Assembly (NCBI RefSeq): GCF_016908495.1
Contig: NZ_JAFBDZ010000001.1
Coordinates: 1,543,230 to 1,607,229, forward strand
DNA: 64,000 nt
DNA from: Rossellomorea pakistanensis
Lineage (GTDB): Bacteria; Bacillota; Bacilli; Bacillales; Bacillaceae_B
Direction: 5' to 3'
Shown here piece by piece: positions 9,596 to 18,152 of this stretch. The position numbers were made by a program, and so were the translations under genes. How positions within the stretch are numbered: the first letter of the stretch is position 1; each line of letters opens with the position of its first letter. The notes under the pieces are model-generated. The model did not search any database. It was given only the letters and a program-made list of their open reading frames with translations, and was not told where the DNA came from.

Positions 9596-9913
9596 TTATG
9601 AGGAAAGAGAGTCGATAAAGTTTTCGATTTCTTCTTTCGTCTTTCGATCTTTACTGACGAAGCGTCCTAATTCTTCTCCATTTTCAAATGCCAGGAAGCT
9701 TGGGATTCCAAAAACATCAAGGTCAATACAGAGATCGATAAACTTATCACGATCAACATAGACAAGAGTATATTCTGAATACTTCTCTTCAATTTCTGGA
9801 AGAATAGGCTCGATAATACGGCAATCAGGACACCAATCAGCCGAAAACATAAAAATATGCTTACCCGTAGATTTTCTTTCTTTAAATTCTTCCATTGATT
9901 CTAATGTTTTCAT
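9596..9913 (-). CDS. ytpP: Thioredoxin-like protein YtpP
   Basis: A 105-residue single thioredoxin fold with active site WCPDC at residues 27-31 and a cis-Pro in FGIPSF. The CPDC pair and short length match YtpP rather than TrxA (WCGPC). GGAGG lies before the ATG, which starts immediately after the stop of the PTS gene upstream (1 bp between coding ends). Known family role: dithiol-disulfide exchange; YtpP has been linked to removal of bacillithiol or other thiol modifications. It carries no signal peptide, so it acts in the cytoplasm. Confidence 0.92.
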   Translation of the reverse strand: MKTLESMEEFKERKSTGKHIFMFSADWCPDCRIIEPILPEIEEKYSEYTLVYVDRDKFIDLCIDLDVFGIPSFLAFENGEELGRFVSKDRKTKEEIENFIDSLSS

Positions 9914-9914
9914 A

Positions 9915-10931
9915 TTAATTTCCTCCAGTTCTTATGAGCAACTGCCCATCTTTGATCCAACCTCTTTTTCTCATATATTCTGATAGTATCAGGCTGATGA
10001 CGGCAGGTCCAATAAAATGCAACACAAGAACCTTCATGATTACACCTGAGGTAAAGCCCATTACAGAAAAGGTCATGATTTGTCCTACAAAGCCGCTAGT
10101 CCCCATGCCAGCTCCTGCTGGATTATTTTGCATCACCCAAATGGTGGTTCCGATTGGGGCTAAGATCATACCGGCAATGGTTGGCGGGATGAGAACGAGT
10201 GGGTTACGAATAATGTTCGGGACTTGAAGCATGGACGTCCCTATCCCTTGGGCAAATATTCCCCCCATTTTATTCTCACGATAACTACTTACGGCAAATC
10301 CGACCATTTGAGCACTACAACCAATTGTCGCAGCCCCTGCTGCAACTCCGCTCAATTCAAGCATAAAAGCGATGGCAGCACTTGATATTGGAGCAGTTAA
10401 AGCCAATCCCATAAGAGCTGCAACCAGGATTCCCATTATAATCGGACGCTGTTCTGTACTCCACTCAATCCAGCTCCCGAACATTTTAATAAAGCTATCA
10501 ATTTCAGGGCCTATCAATGCAGAAATACTGTACCCAGCTAGGATTGTGACAAAGGGTGTGACGATAATATCAATTTTTGTTGTTTTATTTACAAGCTTTC
10601 CGATTTCTGTGGAGACTACAGCTGCTACATATGCGCCAGCAGGGCCCCCTAATGTGTAACCTGCTGCTCCCGTCACAACAGCAGCAAACGCGACAAGTGG
10701 TGGTGCACCTAAACCATAAGCAATAGCTACACCTATAGCAGGGCCAGTCAAACTCATAGCGAGTGCTCCCATCTCCGTGAAAAATCCAAAGCCCGTTTCA
10801 TCCCCAATTGTTTTAATAATCAACCCAATGATTAATGAGCTAAATAAACCTAAAGCCATATAACTTAGAGCATCTATTAAATACACTTTCGCTGATATTT
10901 TAACATTTTTACTTTCTAAGAACTTTTTCAT
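9915..10931 (-). CDS. PfoR-type PTS EIIC membrane protein
   Basis: A 338-residue polytopic membrane protein with about 8-10 hydrophobic segments, Gly/Ala rich, of the PTS_EIIC_2 (PfoR/regulatory protein) family. The conserved pattern TAPISSAAIAFML and repeated GPAG/GxG loops fit an EIIC channel. No EIIA or EIIB domain is fused and none is nearby, so phosphotransfer is not shown. AAAGGGGGG precedes the ATG. The coding end abuts ytpP, so the transporter and the thioredoxin form one transcript. The transported substrate is not predictable; in Clostridium perfringens the homologue PfoR was described as affecting toxin expression. Confidence 0.82.
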   Translation of the reverse strand: MKKFLESKNVKISAKVYLIDALSYMALGLFSSLIIGLIIKTIGDETGFGFFTEMGALAMSLTGPAIGVAIAYGLGAPPLVAFAAVVTGAAGYTLGGPAGAYVAAVVSTEIGKLVNKTTKIDIIVTPFVTILAGYSISALIGPEIDSFIKMFGSWIEWSTEQRPIIMGILVAALMGLALTAPISSAAIAFMLELSGVAAGAATIGCSAQMVGFAVSSYRENKMGGIFAQGIGTSMLQVPNIIRNPLVLIPPTIAGMILAPIGTTIWVMQNNPAGAGMGTSGFVGQIMTFSVMGFTSGVIMKVLVLHFIGPAVISLILSEYMRKRGWIKDGQLLIRTGGN

Positions 10932-11069
10932 TTAAGTCCCCCCTTTTACAGCTATTTACTAGTGTAAAGACACATGTTGTTTTTGTCTATATCTAATTTT
11001 AGTAGTCATTTTTAGATTTTTGTTACTGATACATTTAATTTGTCGTTTTTCTAATTGGCTCTTACAAAT

Positions 11070-11124
11070 AAAAAAAGAGGAAGCCTAAAATAAACCTGCA
11101 GTTTATTCTAGGTAATCCTCTTTT
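11070..11124 (-). terminator. Terminator of the lipoprotein gene
   Basis: A long minus-strand stem (AGAGGATTACCTAGAATAAA against TTTATTTTAGGCTTCCTCT, about 21 bp with few mismatches) ends in TTTTTTT and overlaps the last codon of the lipoprotein gene. Confidence 0.88.
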
Positions 11125-11635
11125 ACTTATATTTCACAGAAGAAATAACATCCATCATAAATTCAGCAGCATCGGAGAGGTCATTCCTATCACTCTTTGT
11201 TGTCATTTTGATACCACCTATTCCCACTGTTAATTCATACTTATCATTCTTTATTTCCCTAACAATATAATAGCCAAATCGGTTATTTTGTTCGAAGGTC
11301 TTTTCTTTAATAATCCCCGTTTGATCTTTGGTAGAAGATTTATAAAGGGTTTCACTATCATATTCCTCATTAGGGTTATTAAATAAAATAAAAGTATTAT
11401 TTCCTTTTTCAATGATGACATTGTTTTCCTTTTTTTCTTTTATGTCCGCACCAAAGGGTAAATGAAACTTAAATCTTTCAGTTTCTTCATTTGTTTTCCC
11501 ATTAGGGTTATCCAATGATTCACTTACGATTTTTTCAATGTTCCCTAAATGTTCGTCAAAAGTCATGTTATTACATCCAGATAGAATCAGAACAAAGAAC
11601 ACCGATATCATCAAAGTCATATATATTTTTTTCAT
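11123..11635 (-). CDS. Putative secreted lipoprotein
   Basis: A 170-residue protein. The ATG at 11635 follows GGAGG by 6 nt; the open frame extends 16 codons further upstream but that part lacks a ribosome site. Residues 1-20 are a lipoprotein signal peptide with lipobox LSGC (cleavage before Cys20), so the protein is expected to be anchored to the outer face of the membrane. The rest is polar, with many Asn, Lys and Glu. I do not recognise a domain; the central part (PFGADIKEKKENN, then FILFNNPNEEY) looks like a small beta-rich fold. Function unknown. It is a single gene with its own terminator. Confidence 0.85.
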   Translation of the reverse strand: MKKIYMTLMISVFFVLILSGCNNMTFDEHLGNIEKIVSESLDNPNGKTNEETERFKFHLPFGADIKEKKENNVIIEKGNNTFILFNNPNEEYDSETLYKSSTKDQTGIIKEKTFEQNNRFGYYIVREIKNDKYELTVGIGGIKMTTKSDRNDLSDAAEFMMDVISSVKYK

Positions 11636-11820
11636 AGGATCCTCCTTTACTGAGCCTAGAATCAAGTCTATAATACCCGTCATAAAGTACTATTGACAAC
11701 CTATGTATCCCGTAGTTTTCCAAAGACGCTAATCTTTTATCCCTAAGAAAGTGTATATTAAAGAAAGTATTGGAGGTTCATGATAGAATATGGATAAATT
11801 CATAAGAGGAGGGACTGTAA

Positions 11821-12267
11821 ATGGAATTGACCGTTTATTTAGCAGGAGAAATACATAGCAGCTGGAGAGATGAAGTAAAAGAAAAAGTTAGGTCATTAAA
11901 ACTACCTATATCTTTTGTAGGGCCGATGGAAAATCATGACCGTTCCGATTCAATCGGGGAAGAGATTCTTGGAAAACAGCCAAATGCAGTACTTAGAGAC
12001 GAGACTGCTTCTAGCTTTAATAATCTACGCACCAGCGTGCTTATGCAAAAATCAGATATCGTCATTGCTTTATTTGGTGAAAAATACAAGCAATGGAATA
12101 CAGCTATGGATGCCAGCACTGCATTATCACTTGGAAAACCACTTATTCTCATTCGTCCAGAACAGCTTCACCATCCTTTAAAAGAGCTCTCTAGTAAAGC
12201 AAATGTAACAGTCGAAACCGTAAATCAAGCAATAAAAGCACTGTCATATATTTTTGACACGGAGTAA
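11821..12267 (+). CDS. ytoQ: YtoQ family protein
   Basis: A 148-residue cytoplasmic protein of the YtoQ family. The sequence shows a nucleoside-deoxyribosyltransferase-like Rossmann layout: VYLAGEIHSSW near the N-terminus, a central SDIVIALFGEKYKQWNTAMD, and DASTALSLGKPLILI. That resemblance is my inference; the family itself has no assigned function. GAGGAGGG precedes the ATG. Monocistronic between a lipoprotein gene on the other strand and a repeat-rich gap. Confidence 0.88.
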   Translation: MELTVYLAGEIHSSWRDEVKEKVRSLKLPISFVGPMENHDRSDSIGEEILGKQPNAVLRDETASSFNNLRTSVLMQKSDIVIALFGEKYKQWNTAMDASTALSLGKPLILIRPEQLHHPLKELSSKANVTVETVNQAIKALSYIFDTE

Positions 12268-12619
12268 CACCCAAAAGCGGAAGCGCCTTGAACAGGCCGG
12301 ACAAGCATAAGTCGAGTCAAGAAGGAAGGGCGCTTTCTCCCTTCATTCATGGCTTGGCTTATGACTCGAGGGCCTAGGCGCTGGAGTTAGTATAAATCAA
12401 AAGCAAAAGAGTTCAAAACGAAGAAATAATCCTATACAAAAAATCCATGAGCCACACTCCTCTCTCCGATAACGAGGGTCAGCACCCTCATTTCAGGAGC
12501 ATAGGGGTCCGTCACTACCTAGAAAATCTTATGTAAATTTATATGAACTACAAACCACATCAAAACCCCACTCCTCAATGGTAGGGACTGACACCACGGT
12601 CTTAAGAAAAACTCTTCAC
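12268..12619. repeat. Gene-free stretch holding a GC-rich repeat element and a copy of the GGCTGTCC-type palindrome
   Basis: Bases about 12276-12392 form a folded element starting AGCGGAAGCGCCTTG and ending AGGCGCTGGAG, with arms GACAAGCATAAGTCGAGTC and GGCTTATGACTCGAG; a diverged copy lies at about 24200-24325. Bases about 12500-12605 hold GGGGTCCGTCACTACC and GGTAGGGACTGACACC in inverted order; the first string is the exact reverse complement of a string at 33666 in another repeat copy. A small hairpin GAGGGT/ACCCTC sits at 12474-12489. No gene is seen. Confidence 0.7.
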
Positions 12620-13141
12620 TCAATCAAACCCATTCTGATACTGCCACTGTCCAAGAAGTAATCTAACAACATGATAAAACATGTCATGTCGCGTAATTTT
12701 TCCATTTGAAAAGATTCCTATAGCACCTTCCCTATGACGTATCCCTTCTCTTTGACTATAGTCATCCATTACAGGGCCAAGCTCTTCGCCACTTCTTAAT
12801 CTCTCAGCAATACTCTCAGGCAGGATGATTCTCTCCCCCCCTGCAATAATAGGAGGCTGGGTACTGGTAGCTAGAGCACCCCAGTTGGTTAGCGCAAGTC
12901 CAAAAGGTGTTTCCATCACCCCTCCTTCTAATCCAATTCCTATATCCCCACCAGATATCGCTAGAACACATTTTGCACGATTCATGGCACCTATAGCTGT
13001 TTCCTCATCTGAAAATGGTTGTTCGCTAACATCGGATTCCGTTTTGTAAGACTTAAATATAAAATGTGCGTTCTCTTGTGCAAAACCGTCTTTTACCGCC
13101 TTCACTTTCGCAGGATTTTTCGTTCCAATTGCAACGAGCAT
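12620..13141 (-). CDS. Non-canonical purine NTP phosphatase (DUF84, YjjX-like ITPase/XTPase)
   Basis: A 173-residue protein that hydrolyses ITP/XTP to keep deaminated purines out of nucleic acids. Family signs: GTKNPAKVKAV at the N-terminus, SDVSEQPFSDEETAIGAMNRA, then GIGLEGGVMET, and REGAIGIFSNGKITR near the end. The start ATG at 13141 has GGAGG at the right distance (8 nt); the open frame runs 11 codons further without ribosome site. Single gene after the ytoP terminator. In B. subtilis relatives the gene sits beside ytoP as well. Confidence 0.88.
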   Translation of the reverse strand: MLVAIGTKNPAKVKAVKDGFAQENAHFIFKSYKTESDVSEQPFSDEETAIGAMNRAKCVLAISGGDIGIGLEGGVMETPFGLALTNWGALATSTQPPIIAGGERIILPESIAERLRSGEELGPVMDDYSQREGIRHREGAIGIFSNGKITRHDMFYHVVRLLLGQWQYQNGFD

Positions 13142-13176
13142 TGATGGACCCTCCAATTCTTGAATTACAGACAATG

Positions 13177-13203
13177 AAAAGGGTGACCATTTAGGCCACC
13201 CAC
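13177..13203 (-). terminator. Terminator of ytoP
   Basis: Minus-strand GGGTGGCC and GGTCACCC pair around TAAAT and are followed by TTTT. Confidence 0.75.
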
Positions 13204-13242
13204 AAAAATAACTTTAGCATTTTATCAATGTTTTATAAATGA

Positions 13243-14316
13243 TTATCCGTTATCTCTAATAGAATCAATTGTTGTTTGATCACAATTCTTCACAAGCTTC
13301 GTGATTAATTCCTTAGCAGCAGCATAATCATCAATATGGATCATGGATGCATGAGTGTGGATGTAACGAGAGCAAATACCAATTACCCCACTCGGGATTC
13401 CTTCGTTTGATATATGTACGCGTCCTGCATCTGTTCCACCTTGCGAGACAAAATATTGATATGGAATATTATTGGACTCTGCTGTATCAAGAATAAACTC
13501 TTTCATCCCTTTATGTGTAACCATTGAACGATCAAGAATTCGAAGCAACGCCCCTTTCCCTAATTGACCAAATTCTTTTTTGTCACCAGACATGTCATTT
13601 GCTGGACTTGCATCCAAAGCGAAGAAAATATCTGGTTTAATCATGTTAGCGGCAGTTTGTGCCCCTCGAAGACCAACTTCCTCTTGGACAGTCGCCCCTG
13701 AATAAACAACGTTTTGATGTTCTACTTTTTCCAATTCTTTTAATAATTCAATGGATAATCCACATCCATAACGGTTGTCCCACGCCTTTGCCAAGATTTT
13801 CTTTTCATTAGCCATAGGTGTAAATGGACAAATAGGAACGATTTGCTGTCCAGGTTTGATTCCAATTCTTTCAACATCTTCTTTATCGTCTGCTCCAATG
13901 TCAATCAGCATGTTTTTAATATCCATTGGACGTTTTCTTTGGTCTTCGCCTAATAAGTGTGGTGGAATCGAGCCAATAACACCGATAACCGGCCCACTAT
14001 CTGTAATAATTTGGACTCGCTGTGCAAGTAGCACTTGACTCCACCAGCCTCCTAATGTTTGGAAACGAAGCATTCCGTTATCAGTAATACTAGTAACCAT
14101 GAAGCCCACTTCATCCATATGTCCAGCCACCATTACCGTAGGACCATTTTCTTTACCTATTTTCACTCCGAAAACGCCGCCTAATCCATCTTGGACAACT
14201 TCATCAGAATATTTTGCAAGCTGTTCTTTCATAAATTTACGAACTGCATGTTCATTACCTGGTGCACCAGGTAGTTCCGTTAACGTTTTAAATAACTCTA
14301 AAGTTTCATGATTCAT
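13243..14316 (-). CDS. ytoP: M42 family glutamyl/aminopeptidase YtoP
   Basis: A 357-residue cytoplasmic di-metal aminopeptidase of the M42 family. Metal and catalytic residues are in place: VAGHMDEVG (first His-Asp), AWDNRYGCG (bridging Asp), VQEEVGLRG (catalytic and metal Glu), ALDASPA, and YIHTHASMI with the last His ligand. Full length. AAAGGGG precedes the ATG. It is divergent from ytzB and has its own terminator. Confidence 0.93.
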   Translation of the reverse strand: MNHETLELFKTLTELPGAPGNEHAVRKFMKEQLAKYSDEVVQDGLGGVFGVKIGKENGPTVMVAGHMDEVGFMVTSITDNGMLRFQTLGGWWSQVLLAQRVQIITDSGPVIGVIGSIPPHLLGEDQRKRPMDIKNMLIDIGADDKEDVERIGIKPGQQIVPICPFTPMANEKKILAKAWDNRYGCGLSIELLKELEKVEHQNVVYSGATVQEEVGLRGAQTAANMIKPDIFFALDASPANDMSGDKKEFGQLGKGALLRILDRSMVTHKGMKEFILDTAESNNIPYQYFVSQGGTDAGRVHISNEGIPSGVIGICSRYIHTHASMIHIDDYAAAKELITKLVKNCDQTTIDSIRDNG

Positions 14317-14470
14317 AAAATAACCCCTTTATATGTATTCTGAAGCTTCTTCTTATTCTATTTTACAGAAATTTCATACGACTTGCCACTGTAACCTTTC
14401 TTTTCCTGATAAAGTGAAATTCTCTTCTAAGGAGAGTATACTGAAAATATAAACATAAAGGAGGCGTCTG

Positions 14471-14785
14471 ATGTTGAACTGGAAATCCTTATTATTTGGT
14501 GCTGGGGTTGGATTTATTGGAGGTTACCTAGTGAAAGATACCGTTACTTCTCGTACATATATTTCAGCTGAAAAGGTTCTAAACCATGTAAAAAAGGGAT
14601 TTAAAAGGGAAGGAACGATTGATGGATCTTGGATTCATATGAAAGCAGAAGACTATCAAAAGCATGCGATTAAAACAAAAATCTATCGTGGCGGAATTTC
14701 ACGTAGTCAAAATGGTCAATTACAGCAATTTGAATTTATTGCAGATGCCTATACTGGATCTGTTTTGGATGTCTATCTTTTATAG
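14471..14785 (+). CDS. ytzB: YtzB, small membrane-anchored PepSY-like protein
   Basis: A 104-residue protein. Residues about 5-22 are one hydrophobic segment (LLFGAGVGFIGGYLV) that would anchor it; the remainder carries a PepSY-type repeat ending YTGSVLDVYLL. AAAGGAGG is 8 nt before the ATG. Family role is unknown; PepSY domains are often inhibitory or peptidase-associated, and the gene lies beside the peptidase ytoP, but that link is inference. Confidence 0.87.
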   Translation: MLNWKSLLFGAGVGFIGGYLVKDTVTSRTYISAEKVLNHVKKGFKREGTIDGSWIHMKAEDYQKHAIKTKIYRGGISRSQNGQLQQFEFIADAYTGSVLDVYLL

Positions 14786-14821
14786 GAAGGTAACATTATT
14801 ACTTTCATTTTTTCAAAAATA

Positions 14822-14855
14822 CCAACCTCAATAAAAGTCAATGAGGTTGGTTTTT
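14822..14855. terminator. Bidirectional terminator between ytzB and ytnP
   Basis: CCAACCTCA (14822-14830) pairs with TGAGGTTGG (14842-14850), followed by TTTTT on the plus strand; on the minus strand it follows ytnP with a weaker T run. Confidence 0.85.
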
Positions 14856-14858
14856 GAA

Positions 14859-15701
14859 TTATTTTTCCCGTAACACAGAAGATACAATTTCTCCTTCTTT
14901 ATCCCATTTAAGTGCACGATATTTGGCATCATGATAAAAAATAAACCAGTAATTTTCTTCTATAGCTTTTGAAATCCACTGCTGTTTGGCATCAATAGAA
15001 TCCATTGGATAGTCATCATAAGCAAGTACCCATAATGGATTTTTGTGGGCATGAGTTGGCATCAGGTCTGCCATATGAATATAATGATCCTCGCCATTTT
15101 CATAGACAATAATAGAATGTCCATTACTATGTCCACCAGTATGAATCATTTTTAATCCATCCAGAACTTCGATTTCCTCTTTGAAGGGCTGGACCTGGTG
15201 TTCAATTGCCTCCCAATTTTCTTTCCAATATGTATTTCTAGAACGGATATTCGGAGCTCTCATTTCATCCCATTCAGTTTGTGATGTATAGATTACTGCA
15301 TTTGGAAATACAGACTTCCATTTATTATTTTCAAAAGTAGTTAATCCACATGCATGATCAAAATGCATATGTGTCATCAGAATAATGTCAATGTCACTGG
15401 TTGTTAAACCTATTTGTTTTAAAGAACTTTCCATTTCTGATTCTTCTAATACTCCATAATTCCTTTTCTGCTTATCGGAGAATTTACCATTCCCTATACC
15501 CGATTCAATGAGAATATTCTTCCCTTGAAGATTCAGGTAAATGGGGTCTGTTCTGAGCTCAATTTGATTACTCTCGTTGTGAGGGTACTTCTTTGACCAT
15601 AGTGGTTTTGGAACAACTCCAAACATTGCTCCCCCATCCATATGTGTGACACCGCCTTTTAACCAAGTGAGTGTTTGTTCACCGATCTTTACCGTTTCCA
15701 T
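14859..15701 (-). CDS. ytnP: YtnP, metallo-beta-lactamase-fold lactonase
   Basis: A 280-residue MBL-fold hydrolase with the zinc motif HMHFDHACG at about 111-119, a later [10 protein letters not shown] (third His) and [10 protein letters not shown] (bridging Asp). YtnP of B. subtilis is a reported quorum-quenching lactonase; here the annotation rests on length, motifs and genome position. AGGGGAGGGG precedes the ATG. No signal peptide. It is a single gene between ytzB and trmB. Confidence 0.9.
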   Translation of the reverse strand: METVKIGEQTLTWLKGGVTHMDGGAMFGVVPKPLWSKKYPHNESNQIELRTDPIYLNLQGKNILIESGIGNGKFSDKQKRNYGVLEESEMESSLKQIGLTTSDIDIILMTHMHFDHACGLTTFENNKWKSVFPNAVIYTSQTEWDEMRAPNIRSRNTYWKENWEAIEHQVQPFKEEIEVLDGLKMIHTGGHSNGHSIIVYENGEDHYIHMADLMPTHAHKNPLWVLAYDDYPMDSIDAKQQWISKAIEENYWFIFYHDAKYRALKWDKEGEIVSSVLREK

Positions 15702-16001
15702 TCTTACCCCTCCCCTTTGAATGCTGTCCCTTTTATTTTATCAAATCAACATTCTCACGACCAATAGAAAGCCATTTGGGAAATTCAATTCCAATGATAT
15801 ATCCATAAAATCGTTACAAATAATTCCAAAATAGAATGCATTTCGGTGAGATCATATATCGTCTGATGAAAGCACTCGTTCTTGTCAAACATTGTAGAGA
15901 TCGATAAACAGGAGAAAGTTGAAAATAAAAGGGGAATAGTTGAAAGTTAACCATGATCTGACAATAAAATTCAATGAAAAGCCAGGAGCTAAAATAGAAA
16001 A
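15702..16001. other. Gene-free stretch between ytnP and trmB
   Basis: No coding frame is supported. Bases about 15895-15955 contain GATCGATAAACAGGAGAAAG then TTGAAAATAAAA, which resembles AATCGATAAACACCACAAAG then TTGAGAATAAAA at 33125-33155; this is another degenerate intergenic phrase. Confidence 0.5.
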
Positions 16002-16019
16002 AACCGCCACAAGACGGTT
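16002..16019 (-). terminator. Terminator of trmB
   Basis: Minus-strand AACCGTC and GGCGGTT pair around TTGT and are followed by TTTTTC. Confidence 0.8.
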
Positions 16020-16027
16020 ATTCTTAA

Positions 16028-16669
16028 CTAGCTCCGATATTTTACCTCACATCGGTAGATCCTTTGTCCTTTTGCTGAGAATTTCTCTTCATATTCAGTC
16101 ATAATATTTCCTTCGAATTCGCTTTTGTGAAGGTCAAGACTTAAATAAGTCAATAATAGGCCATAGTGAGAAAAGCTTTGTAATGAGTATTCAAATAAAC
16201 CTTGATTATCGGTTTTAAAATGAATTTCTCCTTCGTCAACCAGAATCTCTTCATATAGTTTTAAGAAATCTTTGTAAGTAAGACGACGTTTCTCATGACG
16301 GTTCTTTGGCCATGGATCTGAGAAGTTTAAATAAACTCGATCTACGTCTCCTTTTTCAAAATACTCTTTTAAATCTTTGGCATTAACATTTAATAATTTT
16401 ACATTGGGTAATTCAGCTTCGATTAAGCGATCTAAAGCTGTTATAATGACACTGTCATATAATTCAATTCCAATGTAATTAATATCTGGGTTCGCTCTGG
16501 CCATTTCTGTTACAAATTGACCTTTCCCTGTTCCGACCTCTATATGAATGGGATTTGGATTTCCAAAGACCTCAGCCCAATTCCCTTTATGTGTTTCAGG
16601 GTCAGCAATGGCATATTGTGGATATTGTCCTAATTTTTCGCCTGCCCATGGTTTATGTCTTAGACGCAT
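16028..16669 (-). CDS. trmB: tRNA (guanine-N7-)-methyltransferase TrmB
   Basis: A 213-residue SAM-dependent enzyme that makes m7G46 in tRNA. Family signature: N-terminal [12 protein letters not shown] motif [12 protein letters not shown] (about 41-52), [27 protein letters not shown] (about 115-131) and the C-terminal TEYEEKF. Normal length. GAGGTG precedes the ATG. Divergent from ytzH across a gap with an unusual hairpin. Confidence 0.97.
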   Translation of the reverse strand: MRLRHKPWAGEKLGQYPQYAIADPETHKGNWAEVFGNPNPIHIEVGTGKGQFVTEMARANPDINYIGIELYDSVIITALDRLIEAELPNVKLLNVNAKDLKEYFEKGDVDRVYLNFSDPWPKNRHEKRRLTYKDFLKLYEEILVDEGEIHFKTDNQGLFEYSLQSFSHYGLLLTYLSLDLHKSEFEGNIMTEYEEKFSAKGQRIYRCEVKYRS

Positions 16670-16823
16670 TTTGACACCTCATTTTTTTCTTATCGACAAA
16701 ACAATACCATGACGTTCTCTTTCACGCAACACCCCTACTCTTTTTATCAAAGAGGCAGATAGTGTTTAATGGGTTATTCTTTTGAAAAACGAGCTTAGAA
16801 AAAACTTCACCATGAATAAAGAA

Positions 16824-16861
16824 AAAAGGAAGTCACAAACTAAAGTGACTTCCTTTTTTTA
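16824..16861. terminator. Strong symmetrical terminator-like hairpin in the divergent trmB/ytzH gap
   Basis: AAAAAAGGAAGTCAC and GTGACTTCCTTTTTTT form a perfect 15-bp stem with a 7-nt loop and T runs on both strands. It ends only 23 bp before the ytzH ATG and lies between two genes that point away from each other, so no gene obviously ends here. If ytzH starts upstream of it, it would act as an attenuator. Confidence 0.8.
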
Positions 16862-16884
16862 ATCTATTTGAAAGGGTGTAAATT

Positions 16885-17163
16885 ATGCCACTCAATCATC
16901 AGGATCAAGTACAACTTTTAACCGATATTTTAAGCAATCATCAAACCGATTGTTGCGGATCGATTTCAGAGTGCGAACAGTTAGAAAGATTAGTAAAGTC
17001 TTTAATGGTAAATTCTAATATTCAGGAAAATATAAAGCCGGTTTTAGAAGAGATTTATCAATATAGTCAGCATGGAATTAATTCTAATAGCCTTGATGAT
17101 CATATCTTATCAAATCAGCAGAATTTGTCTCAATGGGTGGATAATATGAACATGTATACCTAA
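16885..17163 (+). CDS. ytzH: YtzH-like small protein
   Basis: A 92-residue soluble, mostly helical protein of the YtzH family, rich in Gln and Asn. It has a Cys pair (DCCGSISEC at about 22-30). GAAAGGGTG precedes the ATG. The gene lies between trmB and ytmP as in B. subtilis. Function unknown. Confidence 0.85.
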   Translation: MPLNHQDQVQLLTDILSNHQTDCCGSISECEQLERLVKSLMVNSNIQENIKPVLEEIYQYSQHGINSNSLDDHILSNQQNLSQWVDNMNMYT

Positions 17164-17170
17164 TAATTCT

Positions 17171-17947
17171 TTATAGGATGGAATGTAAATATTCGATCCA
17201 ATGATTCATTTCATGAAAGCGAGCCTTTCCTTTATGCCATTGAATGAACATCAACGTTTGGGAAACAACATACCATTTCATTCGCAATCTTAAATGATCA
17301 GTTAATGGTATTCCATATTGTAATAACCAATTCTCCCAATCTTCTTCAGGGATATACCAATATAGCAGCAGTCCTATATCTATTGCAGGATCCCCTATCA
17401 TGGCCCCATCCCAATCAATTAAATATAACTGGTTGTTGTCTGATAACAACCAGTTGTTATGATTGACGTCCCCATGGCATACCACATATTCATAATGTCT
17501 AATATTTTCTATTTCATTCTGTAAAAATGAAAGCCCATGTCTAACGATTGGAAGAGATAGGACATCATAATCTAACCCAGTCTCTATTTCTGTTAGCATA
17601 TGCTCTGGCTGAAAACGCTCTTTTCCCAAACGTTCAAGCATTGTCAACAAAGGCTTAGAAGAATGAATTTTCTTCAAAAGCTTTGCAACCTCTTGTTGTG
17701 TCATTTCTACAGGCTTCAGCTCTCGACCATTTAGCCAATGCTGTGCTGTAATGACATCTCCGTTTTCCAGCCTTTTAGTCCATACTAGCTTCGGAACAAT
17801 TCCTTCAGCTGAAAGAACCGCGAGAAAAGGTGATGAATTTCGTTTAAGAAATAGCTTTTTCTCTTGATGCCTTGCAAAAAACGCTTCTCCTGTCGCGCCT
17901 CCTGCCGGTGAGATTTCCCACCCTTGATCAAATAAGTGTTCCAACAT
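17171..17947 (-). CDS. ytmP: YtmP, aminoglycoside phosphotransferase/choline kinase-fold protein
   Basis: A 258-residue kinase-like protein. The catalytic loop is VCHGDVNHNNW (about 162-172) and the metal-binding loop is LIDWDGAMIGDPAID, the usual APH pair. A sugar or choline-type small-molecule substrate is expected, but it is not known; an antibiotic-resistance role should not be assumed. AGAAGGTGA precedes the ATG. Convergent with ytzH, with only 7 bp between stops. Confidence 0.88.
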   Translation of the reverse strand: MLEHLFDQGWEISPAGGATGEAFFARHQEKKLFLKRNSSPFLAVLSAEGIVPKLVWTKRLENGDVITAQHWLNGRELKPVEMTQQEVAKLLKKIHSSKPLLTMLERLGKERFQPEHMLTEIETGLDYDVLSLPIVRHGLSFLQNEIENIRHYEYVVCHGDVNHNNWLLSDNNQLYLIDWDGAMIGDPAIDIGLLLYWYIPEEDWENWLLQYGIPLTDHLRLRMKWYVVSQTLMFIQWHKGKARFHEMNHWIEYLHSIL

Positions 17948-18062
17948 TAGTCACCTTCTATTGGTTTCAATGTAAATGTTTTTCACCTGTCACGATAAAC
18001 CATTCAATGATACATCTATTATCTTTACAATTTTTTTCGGTATCTTTTATAAAAACGAAAAA

Positions 18063-18104
18063 AGACAGCTATTGGGCAAATGAAGTTCAATAGCCATCTT
18101 TTTA
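18063..18104 (-). terminator. Terminator of amyX
   Basis: Minus-strand AGATGGCTATTG pairs with CAATAGCTGTCT across a 13-nt loop and is followed by TTTTTT. Confidence 0.85.
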
Positions 18105-18152
18105 AAAGTTTATCGTCATTTACTATGTTTCGTCAAGTATTCATTCAAACCT

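Noticed and set aside
17171..17947. Antibiotic resistance role for the APH-fold protein
   Set aside because: Position and length match YtmP, a conserved housekeeping kinase-like protein; the fold alone does not show resistance.
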